Positions 24,334 to 34,517 of a DNA stretch of 50,321 nt are shown one piece after another; the stretch's first letter is position 1; each line of letters begins with the position of its first letter. A program made the translations under genes and the position numbers. The DNA is from Treponema sp. (GTDB lineage: Bacteria; Spirochaetota; Spirochaetia; Treponematales; Breznakiellaceae). Where the stretch lies: positions 1 to 50,321 of the forward strand of contig WQSF01000010.1 of assembly GCA_009788065.1 (NCBI GenBank), given 5' to 3'. The notes under the pieces were generated by a model that did not search any database, was not told where the DNA came from, and saw only the letters and a program-made list of their open reading frames with translations.

Positions 24334-26680
24334 TTTAATGCTTCAAAAGAAGCAGGGTATGTTCCTTACTCTTTGGTTTTTGTTACATTTGGGCATCCCC
24401 GCTCTGTTGGGTCTGTCGTTGTTTTTCGCGCCTCCTTTAAGTTTAAGCACACAACTTTTGGATTTGCTTCCGAATAGAGATATGTCAAAAGTTGCCGAGG
24501 CGGACAATGTTCTTACAGAAAGAAACGGCCGTGAAACAGTCATCCTTTTTGCGTCTCCCGTTTTTGAAAAAGCTAAAGATACGGCTGTTTCTTTTTATAA
24601 TGAATTTAAAAACGCCGAAGGGGTTGATAGCGCCTCTCTTCTTTTTGATTCTCACGCTATCGCAGAAATTACCGAGTATTTCTACAAATACCGTTTTGTT
24701 AATGCCGGAAAAAGCACCATTGAATTGCTTGAATCAGGCAATACCTCAGAAATTGCTATGGATGCTCTGGCTTCGGTTTATGGAGCGTTTAATTTTATTC
24801 CGCTTGATAATATAGACAAAGATCCTTTTCTTCTTACTGAAAGACGGATGAGAGAATTCCTTTCATCGTCTATGCTTGCAAGCGGGAACCTTGGCATCAA
24901 AGAAGATGTTTTATCTGTCCAAAAAGACGGGATTTGGTATGTTATCCTTAGAATGACGCTATCCTCTCAGGCGGTTTCTGTCACCAATATTGCAAACAAT
25001 ATCGTTTCAGAAATTTATTCCGCCGCGGCGTTGATTAAAGAAACCGAACCGGAATTAAAATTATATTTTTCGGGATTTCCTTTTCACAGTTACGAAAGCG
25101 CTTCCAGTACGCAAAAAGAAATAACCATTCTCTGTACTATTTCGCTGGTTTTTATCCTCTTGCTTTTTTTATTAATTTTCCGTTCGCCCATTCCTGTTAT
25201 CTTTTCGATACTGGATGTATTAATTTCTTTGGTGTTATCAACAACCGCCGTTTTCTTAATTTTCAGAAAAATTCATGTTTTCACATTTATTTTTGGCACA
25301 ACCTTGATAGGAATATGCATAGATTATTCTATTCATTTTTTTATTTCATGGCGGGGAAACGCCGCGTTAAAAAGCGGAAATGAAGTTCGTTCTTCCATTT
25401 CCAAGAGCCTTTTAATGTGTTTTATATCTTCTACAATTTGTTTCTTTTCCATTCTCTTTACGCCTTTCCCCATTTTTAAACAATTTTCAGTTTTTACAAT
25501 GGTAGGATTAATCAGTTCTTATCTTACCGCCAACTGCATCTTTCCTCTGTTAAAACTGCCTGATGAAAATAAAAGGCATCTTAAATTTCTGGATAGAAAA
25601 AAAATATTTATATCTCCTGTATTTAAAATAATATTTGCTTCGGTTTTGGTCGCAATAATAATAATTATTCTTTGCTTTAATCCCCATGGTATGAAAATAA
25701 AAACCGATCTAAATTCTCTTTACACAATGTCGCCATTCCTTGAAGAATCGGAAAAACAAGCGGCTGTAGTTCTGGATCACGGCTCGTCACCATGGTATTT
25801 TATTATTTCCGGCGCTACCGCAGAGGAAACTTTGGAGAACGAAGAGCGTCTTACCCTGCAGTTAGAAGAAGAAATCGCTAAGGGGAATCTGGGATCATTT
25901 CTGGGAACTTCGATGTTTGTCCCTTCGCTGGAAAAACAAAAAAAAGCATATAAAGCCATGAGCGCTCTTTTGCCTCTTGCCGGATTGCAATACAAAGACC
26001 TTGGATTCCCGTCTGAATATGAAGAAATGTTTTATAGAGAATTCAATAAAGGAGAAATTTATTATTCTCCAGAAGATGACATAGCTTTGGCGGAGGTTTC
26101 TAATCTTTGGATAGGTGAAATAAACGGATTATATTATTCTTGTGTGTTTCCTTTTCATGCTAGAGATACATTCATATTTAAAGCCATTGCAGATGAACAT
26201 GATTCTGTGTATTTAGTTAACAAGGAAGAAGATATAAACCGCGATTTAGACACCCTTACAAGGTTTATTGTGTTGTTGTTTTTTATAGCTTATTTTATTA
26301 TTGCTGTTATAATTTTTATTATTTATCCATTAAAAGAGAGTATAAAAATTTGTATAACTCCTGTTTTGGGAATACTCGCCGTTTTGGCTGTCCTGGCTGT
26401 TCAAAATATATCCTTGGGGTTTTTACCGATTTCCGCTCTTATTTTAGTTTTTGGCTTGGGAATTGATTTTAATATTTTTATGTCCGGCAACAAAAACGGA
26501 AAAGAAAAAAAACTTGTACGCCTTGCGGTGTTTTTATCTTTTATTACATCAGGACTTTCATTCGGCATTTTAACTTTTAGCAAGTTTACGCCGGTTAATA
26601 TTTTTGGGTTTACTGTCGCGGCGGGATTGGCGGCGGCATTTTTATTCACAATGCTTTTGCATGGAATAGCGGATGATTAA
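24305..26680 (+). CDS. MMPL/RND-type lipid exporter
   Basis: The 791-residue inner-membrane protein has the duplicated RND layout: one membrane segment near residue 20, a periplasmic loop, five segments around 265-420, another segment at about 445, a second periplasmic loop and five segments around 635-785. The GTTLIGICIDYSIHF segment in the first half and LILVFGLGIDFNIF in the second are the paired TM4-like motifs with Asp that couple to the proton gradient. MMPL proteins flip or export lipids. With the adjacent LolA-like and DUF3261 genes it forms the export module of aryl polyene-like clusters. The substrate here is not known. Confidence 0.88.
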   Translation: MKKLFSQFHNLMLQKKQGMFLTLWFLLHLGIPALLGLSLFFAPPLSLSTQLLDLLPNRDMSKVAEADNVLTERNGRETVILFASPVFEKAKDTAVSFYNEFKNAEGVDSASLLFDSHAIAEITEYFYKYRFVNAGKSTIELLESGNTSEIAMDALASVYGAFNFIPLDNIDKDPFLLTERRMREFLSSSMLASGNLGIKEDVLSVQKDGIWYVILRMTLSSQAVSVTNIANNIVSEIYSAAALIKETEPELKLYFSGFPFHSYESASSTQKEITILCTISLVFILLLFLLIFRSPIPVIFSILDVLISLVLSTTAVFLIFRKIHVFTFIFGTTLIGICIDYSIHFFISWRGNAALKSGNEVRSSISKSLLMCFISSTICFFSILFTPFPIFKQFSVFTMVGLISSYLTANCIFPLLKLPDENKRHLKFLDRKKIFISPVFKIIFASVLVAIIIIILCFNPHGMKIKTDLNSLYTMSPFLEESEKQAAVVLDHGSSPWYFIISGATAEETLENEERLTLQLEEEIAKGNLGSFLGTSMFVPSLEKQKKAYKAMSALLPLAGLQYKDLGFPSEYEEMFYREFNKGEIYYSPEDDIALAEVSNLWIGEINGLYYSCVFPFHARDTFIFKAIADEHDSVYLVNKEEDINRDLDTLTRFIVLLFFIAYFIIAVIIFIIYPLKESIKICITPVLGILAVLAVLAVQNISLGFLPISALILVFGLGIDFNIFMSGNKNGKEKKLVRLAVFLSFITSGLSFGILTFSKFTPVNIFGFTVAAGLAAAFLFTMLLHGIADD

Positions 26681-26710
26681 TGAATTAACAGCAAAGCACC
26701 GTGACGGGCA

Positions 26711-27859
26711 TCAGCCTACCTTTCTGTCTTTCCAGAAAAAACCTTTGCCTGATACCGATCTATACCACGACCATCCTGCCATGTAAATTAGATTAAGATA
26801 CATAATAGGCCATAAAAAACTATAAAGCCAGTTTATTTTCAATTTTAAAAACGTGATTATCCATGCGAGGGAATAGAGTACAACAACGGTGAGTATATAC
26901 AATGTCCACGGACTTGATTTAATAATGCAGAAGATTAAAAGAGGAAAAGGAAAAAATAAAAAGAAGAAGAAGATTAATATCATAATAAAAATAAGAAAAC
27001 CGCTCTTTCCAAAAAAATCAAAAGTGTTTTTTCCAATACCTTCTATTGCCTGCTTGTATCCGTTATACATACGGCATTTAATGTGATCGCAGATATTTAA
27101 AAAGCGGGTGTTATATCCTTTCTTTTTTACAAGACGGGAAAGAAAAATATCTTCGCTTGTTTTTTTTCTGAACGCTTCGCAGCCTCCGATATCGTCGAAA
27201 ACACTTCGTTTAATTATAATAAATTGACCGATTGCCGCGGAAAACCAGTTTACTTTTTTTACATAACGATTGAAAGAAAGCGGGATAACAAATACTCCTA
27301 AAAAAAACATTGCAGGAACTGTGAGAATTTCTCCTAAAGAACCGAATATCTGTCCGATATAACCGGAAATTAAATCAACTTTAAGCCCTGCAAGGTTATT
27401 AACTGCCCATGCGATACTTGACGGTGTGTGTATTGTATCCGCGTCAGTAAAAATTAATATTTCTCCCTTTGCCTGTTTTGATAACTGGTGCATGGCAAAA
27501 GGTTTACCGTACCAGTCGGAAGGAAGGCTTTCTCCGTTTATTACTTTTACGCGGCTGTCTTCATTTCCGATACGGTTTAAAATATTTAATGTACCGTCTG
27601 TTGAATTGTCATTCAACACCAGAATCTCGAAATTTTTATACGATTGGTTTTGAAGTGATTTTATACAACATTCTATATTTTTTTCTTCGTTACGCGCGGG
27701 AACAAGCACGGAAACAAACGGCTCGTTAATAATTTTTGAAGATATAGAAAACCGCCGCATTTCATAATGGTTTACAAGAGAGAGCAGGAAAAAATAAAAA
27801 GCAGCCGCTGTCAGGACTGGATAATAAAATCGGCTTAGTAATTCTATCAGCTCTGTCAC
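26711..27859 (-). CDS. GT2-family glycosyltransferase, CrtQ-like, membrane-bound
   Basis: The protein is a family 2 glycosyltransferase with SVLVPARNEE, VLNDNSTDGT and the metal-binding DAD in FTDADT, then an ED motif (KKTSEDIFLSR) and three to four C-terminal membrane segments. The LPSDWYGKPFAMHQL stretch resembles carotenoid or hopanoid-linked glycosyltransferases (CrtQ, HpnB). It probably glycosylates a lipid at the inner membrane. I prefer the start GTG 27859, which overlaps the upstream stop as GTGA (382 residues). A TTG at 27898 would add 13 residues but follows an in-frame TAA directly and lacks a ribosome-binding site. Its 3' end is 30 bases from the MMPL stop, with no hairpin between. 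Confidence 0.85.
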   Translation of the reverse strand: MTELIELLSRFYYPVLTAAAFYFFLLSLVNHYEMRRFSISSKIINEPFVSVLVPARNEEKNIECCIKSLQNQSYKNFEILVLNDNSTDGTLNILNRIGNEDSRVKVINGESLPSDWYGKPFAMHQLSKQAKGEILIFTDADTIHTPSSIAWAVNNLAGLKVDLISGYIGQIFGSLGEILTVPAMFFLGVFVIPLSFNRYVKKVNWFSAAIGQFIIIKRSVFDDIGGCEAFRKKTSEDIFLSRLVKKKGYNTRFLNICDHIKCRMYNGYKQAIEGIGKNTFDFFGKSGFLIFIMILIFFFFLFFPFPLLIFCIIKSSPWTLYILTVVVLYSLAWIITFLKLKINWLYSFLWPIMYLNLIYMAGWSWYRSVSGKGFFWKDRKVG

Positions 27860-28044
27860 ATTTCGTCCGATGATATTTGGCAACGTAAAAGCGAACAATT
27901 AATAGAGCTAAGACTGCGCCTGGCCTTGGCTAATTTAAAAACCTGAAAAGCAAGCGGCGTAAACGCGATTTTCTGCGCTTCATGTCTTGCATCTATTGCT
28001 CTAATATTATCATTAAAGTAGTTTTTATTATTATATATTGACAT
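27856..28044 (-). pseudogene. Methyltransferase N-terminal remnant, coupled to the GT2 gene
   Basis: A 62-residue frame starts at ATG 28044 with AGGA five bases upstream. Its residues NDNIRAIDARHEAQKIAFTP and the following LAFQVFKLAK resemble the N-terminal region of a class of SAM-dependent methyltransferases in which 'AQkIAFaPlvFQ' precedes the dimer helix. The rest of such an enzyme (about 250-300 residues with the glycine-rich SAM site) is missing; after residue 42 the sequence is unrelated and ends at TGA 27856-27858, which overlaps the GTG of the GT2 gene. I interpret it as an internally deleted gene whose expression signals still serve the glycosyltransferase. It could instead be a genuine small protein. 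Confidence 0.45.
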
Positions 28045-28057
28045 AACATTCCTGTAC

Positions 28058-28087
28058 ATCATAACGTTTTTCATGGTTTTTTGTCAA
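28058..28087 (-). promoter_or_regulatory. Sigma70 promoter of the remnant-GT2 pair
   Basis: On the minus strand TTGACA (28087-28082) and TATGAT (28063-28058) are separated by 18 bases. The predicted start near 28051 is about 7 bases before ATG 28044, so the leader is extremely short and would begin inside the AGGA motif. Confidence 0.6.
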
Positions 28088-28132
28088 TAACACGGTATAT
28101 AATTTTATCCTTATTAAGGCAAAAATTTATTA

Positions 28133-28146
28133 TCCGTTTGCACGGA
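28133..28146 (-). terminator. Weak hairpin downstream of the lptD-like gene
   Basis: On the minus strand TCCGT-GCAA-ACGGA forms a 5-bp stem with a GNRA-type loop, 18 bases after the lptD-like stop. A T-run follows only after eight more bases, so termination efficiency is doubtful. Confidence 0.25.
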
Positions 28147-28164
28147 CGGTCAGATTTTGTATCG

Positions 28165-31100
28165 TTACTTTGATGTCCATCTTTCAAGTTTACCGTCGTA
28201 CGCAAGTTCGGATTTTATTTCCGAAATCGGCGTCCATTGTACAAGGAACGAAATGTCAGAAACAATCTTGTATACAGGAGGAGACATATTCATAAACGGA
28301 TGCGGGTATGTGCTGATTGTCAATTTTGCGCTCCAGTCTCCCAGATAATGTGTTAAATTAAGATTAAATCTGTGCATTTTAAAAGCGGATCGGCTTCGTT
28401 TTTCATCGTTAAAGAAATTGAATGAATCAAAAAAATCAATAAAAGGATTATTTTGCGGACCGTCCTCATACATGACAGTCAGGTGTTCCATGCTCTTAAT
28501 ACCTTTAAAGTAACGCCAGATTGCCGAATTCCGCGATTCTGCCGCCAAACCTATTTCCAGAAAATTGGTTACTTTCAAATTGAATCCCAAAGAAAACCTG
28601 AAGACTGAGTTGGTGTACTGTTGCAAGTCATAAGTTAACGACGTGCTTACATCAAACGACAGGTTCAAATGGTTTTTAAAAAAATTAATATTAGAAGATC
28701 TGTGGCTGTATGAAAGCGACAATTCTTTCGGATTCAATACAGGATCTCCTTCCTGTTTCCACGGATTGTTTGTGTCGGCATTATTAAAAACATATTTTGG
28801 AGTATTAACCATTATAAATTCCGCTCTGAAATTCCATAAAGAAAGAGTAGACCTTAAATTGGTGATTTTATTATTATCTTCAGGATTTATTACAATATAT
28901 TGAACGAACGATCCTATTTTTCCGAATCTTAAAGTTTCTCTAAAATCATACGGTTTGACTATCCAGTCAGGATTTGTTTCCGGTTTTTCCATGCGGAAAT
29001 TAAAATTTGTTTCTGTTATCCACGCTCTGAATACAGCGCCGGCTGTAATAAGTCCGTCCATCGGCGGCAGTTCAACGCTAAAAGTGATAGATTGAGATTT
29101 GTCAAAAACATTAGCGGCTAAATTCGCGGACAGTCTGTGGCTGGTAAGACCAAGCACATCCTTGTTTCTGTCTTCTTTTTCCCACAAGCCCCATTCAGGC
29201 GTTAATTCGGGTCCGTCTCCGTCAACATATTTTTTTGATCTTACCAATGTACCTCTGAAAGAATACTGAAGGTTTGATTGTCCGAAAATTGAATTCTTAT
29301 ACAAAGGTCTTACAGTTCCGTTATATGAATAGGTTGTATTATAATATGTCTTGCTGAATTGGGATTGTTTTTCTTTTTTTACTGCGTCTTCATTAATTAA
29401 ACCTGTAACAGGATCGATATAAATTTCTTCGTTAAGGTATGTGTAATCCATAAAATTGGCGTTACCTGTAAAAGTAAAAACATTAGAATATAAACCGCCT
29501 GAATGATCCAGATGAAAATTTAAATTGGCGTTTAAACCGAAATTTGTCAATACAGATTTAACATCGCTCCAGTCAACATCTTCGTACGATTTCCAATCCT
29601 GAAACATAAAATTTAGCTCCGAGGCGGCGAAAGGCGACAACTGGTAATCAAAGCTGAATTTTGTGTTTCCCGATGACGGTATATTGAAATTCTGGCTTAA
29701 TACAGGCGGAATTAAAACGTCGTTAGACGTTATTTTGTCTGATGTTTTTTCTTCATTGGAAGGCCATGGGGATATTGGAACTCCGATTCCGTTAAAAGGA
29801 TCGTTAGGTGTTTTTGAATCCGGGTTTTTATTTACATTCGGCTGTTTGCTTCCGCCGATTGTAAGCGGGGTGCCTGCGACAGAAGCAGAAATGTTATATA
29901 TGGACAATTTATCAGGCGCGAAAAAAAACCGGTTCGGCGAATCTTTATTGACGCTGGAAATTGCCGCATCTTGTATCCTTACAAAGGATAATGTTGTAGA
30001 GATGGTTGAGATTGAAACCCTGGAAATGTAAGGATTCAGTTTGGGAAGAGACGGATTTAAATTACCTGTCATTTGCCAATGAAACGGGTTAAGGTCTGTT
30101 GTTGACAGGGTGCTTGAGTCTGTTGACGCTCCCTGCTGAATCATGTTCATCCAGTCCATATTTTCGGAGCGGATCGCAAAATCGCTGTCCATATAGGGAT
30201 CGGAATAAAAGGGAATGTTCCATGTAAATCCCCCGTACTTGCCGCTGATACCGCTTGAGAATTTCATTTTGTAACGAAAGGGTACCAAAGTAGAAAACAG
30301 ATTTGATTTATTCCAGTCAAAAGTGCCGTCAAAATTATTGGCGGCGTATGGCGTATATCCTGTTGTCGTGCTTGTCACAGTTCTTGAGAAACCTAACCCC
30401 AATGAAAATTCCAAAGGATTCAGGATTTTCACCTTTGGCGTGTTAAGTTCAATTCCCGTGTAGATGCCAAGGTTTGTATAGTAATCGAACATAGCTTTTA
30501 AAGTGACTTCGTCTTTGGCGACCGCTTTTTTTGACGTGCTTCTAAGGAACAATCCTTCCAGTTTTTTTTCTTTGTCGTTTGAATTGCCTAAAATTTTACT
30601 TAAGGAGCTGACTTCTGAATCATCGGCTTTAGGTCTTCCTAAAATATAAGTTGTTGTTTGAACCAATCCGCCCTCTCTGCTGCGGTATCCAAGGACAGGG
30701 TGAAAAACAAGCTGGTCAGTAGGGAAATAGAAGAAGGGGATATATAAAACAGGAATTTCTCCTACGCTTAAAACTGCGTTTAATATCGCAAAATCAGAAC
30801 CGGGAAGCAGCCATAATTTTGACGCTCTTATTGACCAATACGCTTCTTCGGAATTTGCGTTTGATATTTTCGCTTTATTTAAAATTGTAACATCCTGATC
30901 GCTTCTGTATAAAACGGAACCTGAAAAAAGATACGCTGAATCACCGTCTTCGAAAGATGAACTCCCGTCAAGAAAAACGCTTGCCCAGTTATCGATATTA
31001 ACAGTTAAACTTTTACCTCTGAATGTTTCGGCGGAGCCGGTTTCGTTTTTTTCATATACGATATTTCCTGTTGCAGTAAGCATATTTCTTGTGCGGTTAA

Positions 31101-31575
31101 AAAGTATTTCGTCCGCTCTAATATTGTGAACAGCGTCTCCGTCTTTCAGGCTGATTCTGACATCGCCTTTTAATCTTGCGTAATCTTCGTCAACTACCTG
31201 TATGGAAAAATATTCGGAAGTCTGCGCCGATTCAATGGTAATTATTTTTCTGCTTTCATTATTCTGTTCAGTCTCCGGCACTTTAAAATGATCGCTGATT
31301 CTTTTAACAAGCTCCGCTCTTGTGCCGCCTTCCGAAAGCCCGAGAGTACGGCACCATACGGCAAGTTCGCTTAATGTGGATGTTTTAAGTTCCATATCGA
31401 CACGCTGTCTTTCCTGCCGCGACAGCATTTCAACTTCTTCAATTTCATTCATAACCTCGGCTTGTTCCCGAGCAGGCGCGTTTAATAAATTTTCCTCTTG
31501 CGCGAATATTTGCGAGTTAATACAAAAGAATAATAACAAGAATATTAATAATTCTTTTCTGGCTGCCGCTTTCAT
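28165..31575 (-). CDS. lptD: LptD/OstA-like outer-membrane protein with a SAP-like motif
   Basis: The start is ATG 31575, overlapping the uvrA stop as ATGA and leading into a signal peptide ([19 protein letters not shown]). This gives 1136 residues, longer than typical LptD. After a helical segment, residues about 65-105 contain [19 protein letters not shown] and [13 protein letters not shown], a SAP-type helix-loop-helix. Next comes an OstA/LptA-like beta-jellyroll (AEDILF-like strands, '[14 protein letters not shown]') and a large barrel of alternating hydrophobic and aromatic strands. LptD inserts lipopolysaccharide into the outer membrane in other diderms. Treponemes keep the gene although classical LPS is doubtful, so its cargo may be another glycolipid. 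Confidence 0.8.
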   Translation of the reverse strand: MKAAARKELLIFLLLFFCINSQIFAQEENLLNAPAREQAEVMNEIEEVEMLSRQERQRVDMELKTSTLSELAVWCRTLGLSEGGTRAELVKRISDHFKVPETEQNNESRKIITIESAQTSEYFSIQVVDEDYARLKGDVRISLKDGDAVHNIRADEILFNRTRNMLTATGNIVYEKNETGSAETFRGKSLTVNIDNWASVFLDGSSSFEDGDSAYLFSGSVLYRSDQDVTILNKAKISNANSEEAYWSIRASKLWLLPGSDFAILNAVLSVGEIPVLYIPFFYFPTDQLVFHPVLGYRSREGGLVQTTTYILGRPKADDSEVSSLSKILGNSNDKEKKLEGLFLRSTSKKAVAKDEVTLKAMFDYYTNLGIYTGIELNTPKVKILNPLEFSLGLGFSRTVTSTTTGYTPYAANNFDGTFDWNKSNLFSTLVPFRYKMKFSSGISGKYGGFTWNIPFYSDPYMDSDFAIRSENMDWMNMIQQGASTDSSTLSTTDLNPFHWQMTGNLNPSLPKLNPYISRVSISTISTTLSFVRIQDAAISSVNKDSPNRFFFAPDKLSIYNISASVAGTPLTIGGSKQPNVNKNPDSKTPNDPFNGIGVPISPWPSNEEKTSDKITSNDVLIPPVLSQNFNIPSSGNTKFSFDYQLSPFAASELNFMFQDWKSYEDVDWSDVKSVLTNFGLNANLNFHLDHSGGLYSNVFTFTGNANFMDYTYLNEEIYIDPVTGLINEDAVKKEKQSQFSKTYYNTTYSYNGTVRPLYKNSIFGQSNLQYSFRGTLVRSKKYVDGDGPELTPEWGLWEKEDRNKDVLGLTSHRLSANLAANVFDKSQSITFSVELPPMDGLITAGAVFRAWITETNFNFRMEKPETNPDWIVKPYDFRETLRFGKIGSFVQYIVINPEDNNKITNLRSTLSLWNFRAEFIMVNTPKYVFNNADTNNPWKQEGDPVLNPKELSLSYSHRSSNINFFKNHLNLSFDVSTSLTYDLQQYTNSVFRFSLGFNLKVTNFLEIGLAAESRNSAIWRYFKGIKSMEHLTVMYEDGPQNNPFIDFFDSFNFFNDEKRSRSAFKMHRFNLNLTHYLGDWSAKLTISTYPHPFMNMSPPVYKIVSDISFLVQWTPISEIKSELAYDGKLERWTSK

Positions 31576-34421
31576 TTTCTCCCGGTTTTGCCTGGTTTTT
31601 CCCGTTTCAGCATATCGTTGATGTAGAACCCTGTGTATGAAGAAGTGCATTTGGCTACTTGTTCAGGCGTGCCTGTAGCGATTATTTTCCCGCCGTTGTC
31701 GCCGCCTTCAGGTCCAAGATCGATAATATGATCCGCCTGTAAGAGCACATCAAGGTTATGTTCTATCATTATAACGGTATTTCCCTGGTCTACCAACCGT
31801 TGAATAACGTCCATTAACTGCTTAACATCTGCAAAGTGAAGTCCCGTTGTAGGCTCGTCTAGAATGTACAGAGTTCTTCCTGTGGAGCGTTTTGAAAGCT
31901 CGAGCGCAAGTTTTACCCTTTGGGCTTCTCCTCCCGAGAGGGTAAGCGCCGATTGTCCGAGTTTTACGTAACCGAGACCGACGGAAAGAAGAGTCTGCAT
32001 TTTTCTGGAAATCTGCGGAATGGGAGCGAAGAAAACGGCGGCTTCCTCGATGGTCATATCTAATACCTCGTGGATATTTTTACCCTTATAGCGGATTTCC
32101 AGAGTCTCCCTGTTAAATCTTTTTCCCTGACAGACATCGCACGTTATGTAAACATCTGGTAAAAAATTCATCTCGATTCGTATTGTTCCGTCTCCTTCGC
32201 AGTTTTCGCATCTGCCGCCGCGCACATTAAACGAAAAACGCCCGGCTTTGTATCCTCTCATTTTCGATTCTGGCAGGTTTGCGAACATATCTCTTATCGC
32301 CGTAAACCCTTCCACATAGGTGATGGGGTTGGATCTGGGCGTTCTGCCGATCGGGCTTTGATCTATGTCGATTACTTTATCGATATGTTCATAGCCCTCC
32401 AGTTTTTTATACGCGCCTTCGGTATGATTGGAGCCGTAAATTTTATTGGCAAGAGCCGGATATAAAACATCAGAAAGCAATGTTGATTTTCCTGAACCTG
32501 ACACGCCTGTAATGCATGTAAAAACGCCTAAGGGTATTTCTACATTGATGTTTTTTAGATTATGTTCGTTTGCGCCGCGAATTTTTAAAAACGCGCCATT
32601 GCCTTTACGTCTTTCTTTTGGAATATCGATACGAAGATTTCCCGCAAGGTACTGGCCTGTAAGACTTTCTTTTACTTTCATCACCTGCGCCACATTGCCC
32701 TGCGCGACGACATTTCCGCCGTGAACGCCGGCGCCGGGACCCAAATCTACGATATGATCCGCCGTGCGTAATGTCTGCTCGTCATGTTCAACGACTATTA
32801 ATGTGTTGCCAAGATCGCGAAGGTATAAAAGCGTATCGATTAAACGCTGGTTATCCCTCTGATGAAGCCCGATACTGGGTTCGTCTAAAATGTACAGAAC
32901 CCCTACAAGGCTGGAGCCGATTTGAGTCGCAAGCCGTATCCTCTGGGCTTCACCGCCTGAGAGGGTAGAGGCTTTGCGTTCAAGACTGAGGTAATCAAGT
33001 CCGACATTTTTCATGAAGCCAAGACGCGCGTTAATTTCCTTTAGTATCTGATACGCGATTTTGTTTTCGTTCTTGCCAAGTTTTATATTTTCGAAAAATT
33101 TTAAAGAGTCCGTTACGGAAAGTTTTGATAACTCCCAAATATTTTTTCCCGCTACCGTAACAGCCAGCACTTCGGGCTTTAATCTTTTGCCATCGCAATC
33201 ATCGCAATGCGTCTGGCTCATGAATTTTTCAAGCCAGTCTTTAACCCCCTGCGACTGGGTTTCTATGTAGCGCCTTCTTAGTTCTTCTAAAATGCCGGGA
33301 AACTGCGTGTTGTATTGAAAATGCCCTGTTTTGTCACGGTTAACATATTTTACTTTAACTTCCTCGTCTGTGCCGTATAGAATGGCGTTTACTATTTTTT
33401 TTGGTAATTTATTAAACGGCGTATCAAGGCTGAAATCAAAATGTTTGGAAAGAGCTTTAAACCTGCTTGAATGCCACGCGCTGTCGGGATTATACGGGAT
33501 AACGCCGCCCTCGTTATATGATAAAGATTTATCTGGAATTACAAGATCGGGATCAAATTCCATTTTTGTGCCGATACCGGAACAGCCTGCGCATGCGCCG
33601 AACGGATTGTTAAATGAAAAAAGACGCGGCTGAAGTTCCGGGATCGAAACGCCGCAGTCTGGGCATGAATTTTTCTGCGAAAAAATCTGCTCGTGATTCT
33701 TTCCGTCTTCGTTACTCAATACGATTAAAAGTCCGTCTGCGGTCTGCACGGCGGCTTCGACGGACTCAGCCAGACGCGAACGGATATCTTTGCCGATAAC
33801 GATTCTGTCCACGATAATTTCTATACTGTGTTTTTTTTGCTTGTCCAGTTTAATGCTTTCATCAAGATTGACGGGAACTCCGTCTATCCTCGCGCGCGCG
33901 AATCCGGCTTTACGCGCGTCTTCGATTATTTTCTGATGCTCCCCTTTTTTTCCGCGGATTACAGGAGCAAGAAGCTGAATTTTTGTACCTTCATTGTATT
34001 GTAAAATCGTTTCAACAATTAAATCGACAGGCTGTTCGCGGATTTCCTTGCCGCAGACAGGGCAGTGGGGAATGCCGGTTCGCGCGTAGAGGAGGCGGTA
34101 ATAGTCGTATATTTCCGTTACCGTGCCTACAGTGGAACGCGGATTGCGATGGGTAGTTTTCTGTTCGATTGAAATCGCGGGAGAAAGCCCTTCGATATAG
34201 TCCAAATTGGGCTTGTCCATGCGTCCTAAAAATTGCCGCGCATAGGCTGAAAGACTTTCCACATACCGCCTTTGCCCCTCGGCGAAGATTGTGTCAAAAG
34301 CCAGTGAACTTTTGCCTGAACCTGAGAGCCCTGAAATAACGATTAATTTATCACGAGGCAGTTCAAGGTCGATGTTTTTAAGGTTATGCTCGCGCGCTCC
34401 CTTGATGATTAATTTATCCAT
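31572..34421 (-). CDS. uvrA: UvrABC excinuclease subunit A
   Basis: The 949-residue protein has the double-ABC architecture of UvrA, the damage-recognition ATPase of nucleotide excision repair. It has Walker A motifs [14 protein letters not shown] near the N-terminus and [11 protein letters not shown] around residue 650, two LSGGEAQR signatures, and the zinc-binding CxxC pairs CPVC/CPDC, CDDC and CENC/CDVC. The length and motif order are complete. The ATG at 34421 has no ribosome-binding site, and a TATACT at 34433-34428 lies six bases ahead, so the message may be leaderless. Its stop overlaps the lptD-like start (ATGA). Confidence 0.97.
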   Translation of the reverse strand: MDKLIIKGAREHNLKNIDLELPRDKLIVISGLSGSGKSSLAFDTIFAEGQRRYVESLSAYARQFLGRMDKPNLDYIEGLSPAISIEQKTTHRNPRSTVGTVTEIYDYYRLLYARTGIPHCPVCGKEIREQPVDLIVETILQYNEGTKIQLLAPVIRGKKGEHQKIIEDARKAGFARARIDGVPVNLDESIKLDKQKKHSIEIIVDRIVIGKDIRSRLAESVEAAVQTADGLLIVLSNEDGKNHEQIFSQKNSCPDCGVSIPELQPRLFSFNNPFGACAGCSGIGTKMEFDPDLVIPDKSLSYNEGGVIPYNPDSAWHSSRFKALSKHFDFSLDTPFNKLPKKIVNAILYGTDEEVKVKYVNRDKTGHFQYNTQFPGILEELRRRYIETQSQGVKDWLEKFMSQTHCDDCDGKRLKPEVLAVTVAGKNIWELSKLSVTDSLKFFENIKLGKNENKIAYQILKEINARLGFMKNVGLDYLSLERKASTLSGGEAQRIRLATQIGSSLVGVLYILDEPSIGLHQRDNQRLIDTLLYLRDLGNTLIVVEHDEQTLRTADHIVDLGPGAGVHGGNVVAQGNVAQVMKVKESLTGQYLAGNLRIDIPKERRKGNGAFLKIRGANEHNLKNINVEIPLGVFTCITGVSGSGKSTLLSDVLYPALANKIYGSNHTEGAYKKLEGYEHIDKVIDIDQSPIGRTPRSNPITYVEGFTAIRDMFANLPESKMRGYKAGRFSFNVRGGRCENCEGDGTIRIEMNFLPDVYITCDVCQGKRFNRETLEIRYKGKNIHEVLDMTIEEAAVFFAPIPQISRKMQTLLSVGLGYVKLGQSALTLSGGEAQRVKLALELSKRSTGRTLYILDEPTTGLHFADVKQLMDVIQRLVDQGNTVIMIEHNLDVLLQADHIIDLGPEGGDNGGKIIATGTPEQVAKCTSSYTGFYINDMLKREKPGKTGRK

Positions 34422-34427
34422 AACATT

Positions 34428-34456
34428 AGTATAGCGGTTTTTAAAAATGTAGGGAA
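34428..34456 (-). promoter_or_regulatory. Possible uvrA promoter
   Basis: TATACT on the minus strand (34433-34428) is a good -10 element, but the -35 position 17 bases upstream reads TTCCCT and matches poorly. The predicted start falls on the uvrA ATG. Confidence 0.3.
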
Positions 34457-34462
34457 GATCGG

Positions 34463-34491
34463 TTGAAGGTAATATAATTTATGTTTATAAT
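34463..34491 (+). promoter_or_regulatory. Sigma70 promoter of the HATPase/cNMP regulator
   Basis: TTGAAG (34463-34468) and TATAAT (34486-34491) are separated by 17 bases; a second TATAAT follows at 34492-34497. The leader would be about 20 bases and contains AAAAGGAG, ending 5-6 bases before ATG 34518. Confidence 0.65.
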
Positions 34492-34517
34492 TATAATGAA
34501 CCTGAAAAGGAGCCGTT

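Noticed and set aside
15619-27898. Complete aryl polyene biosynthetic cluster
   Set aside because: No ketosynthase, ketoreductase, dehydratase or ammonia-lyase gene is present, so only the export and tailoring resemblance is claimed.
28133-28146. Strong intrinsic terminator after the lptD-like gene
   Set aside because: The hairpin is short and the T-run is eight bases away; it is listed only at low confidence.
31576-31650. Longer N-terminus for the lptD-like gene starting at 31650
   Set aside because: It would precede and bury the signal peptide; ATG 31575 overlaps the uvrA stop as ATGA and starts the signal directly.
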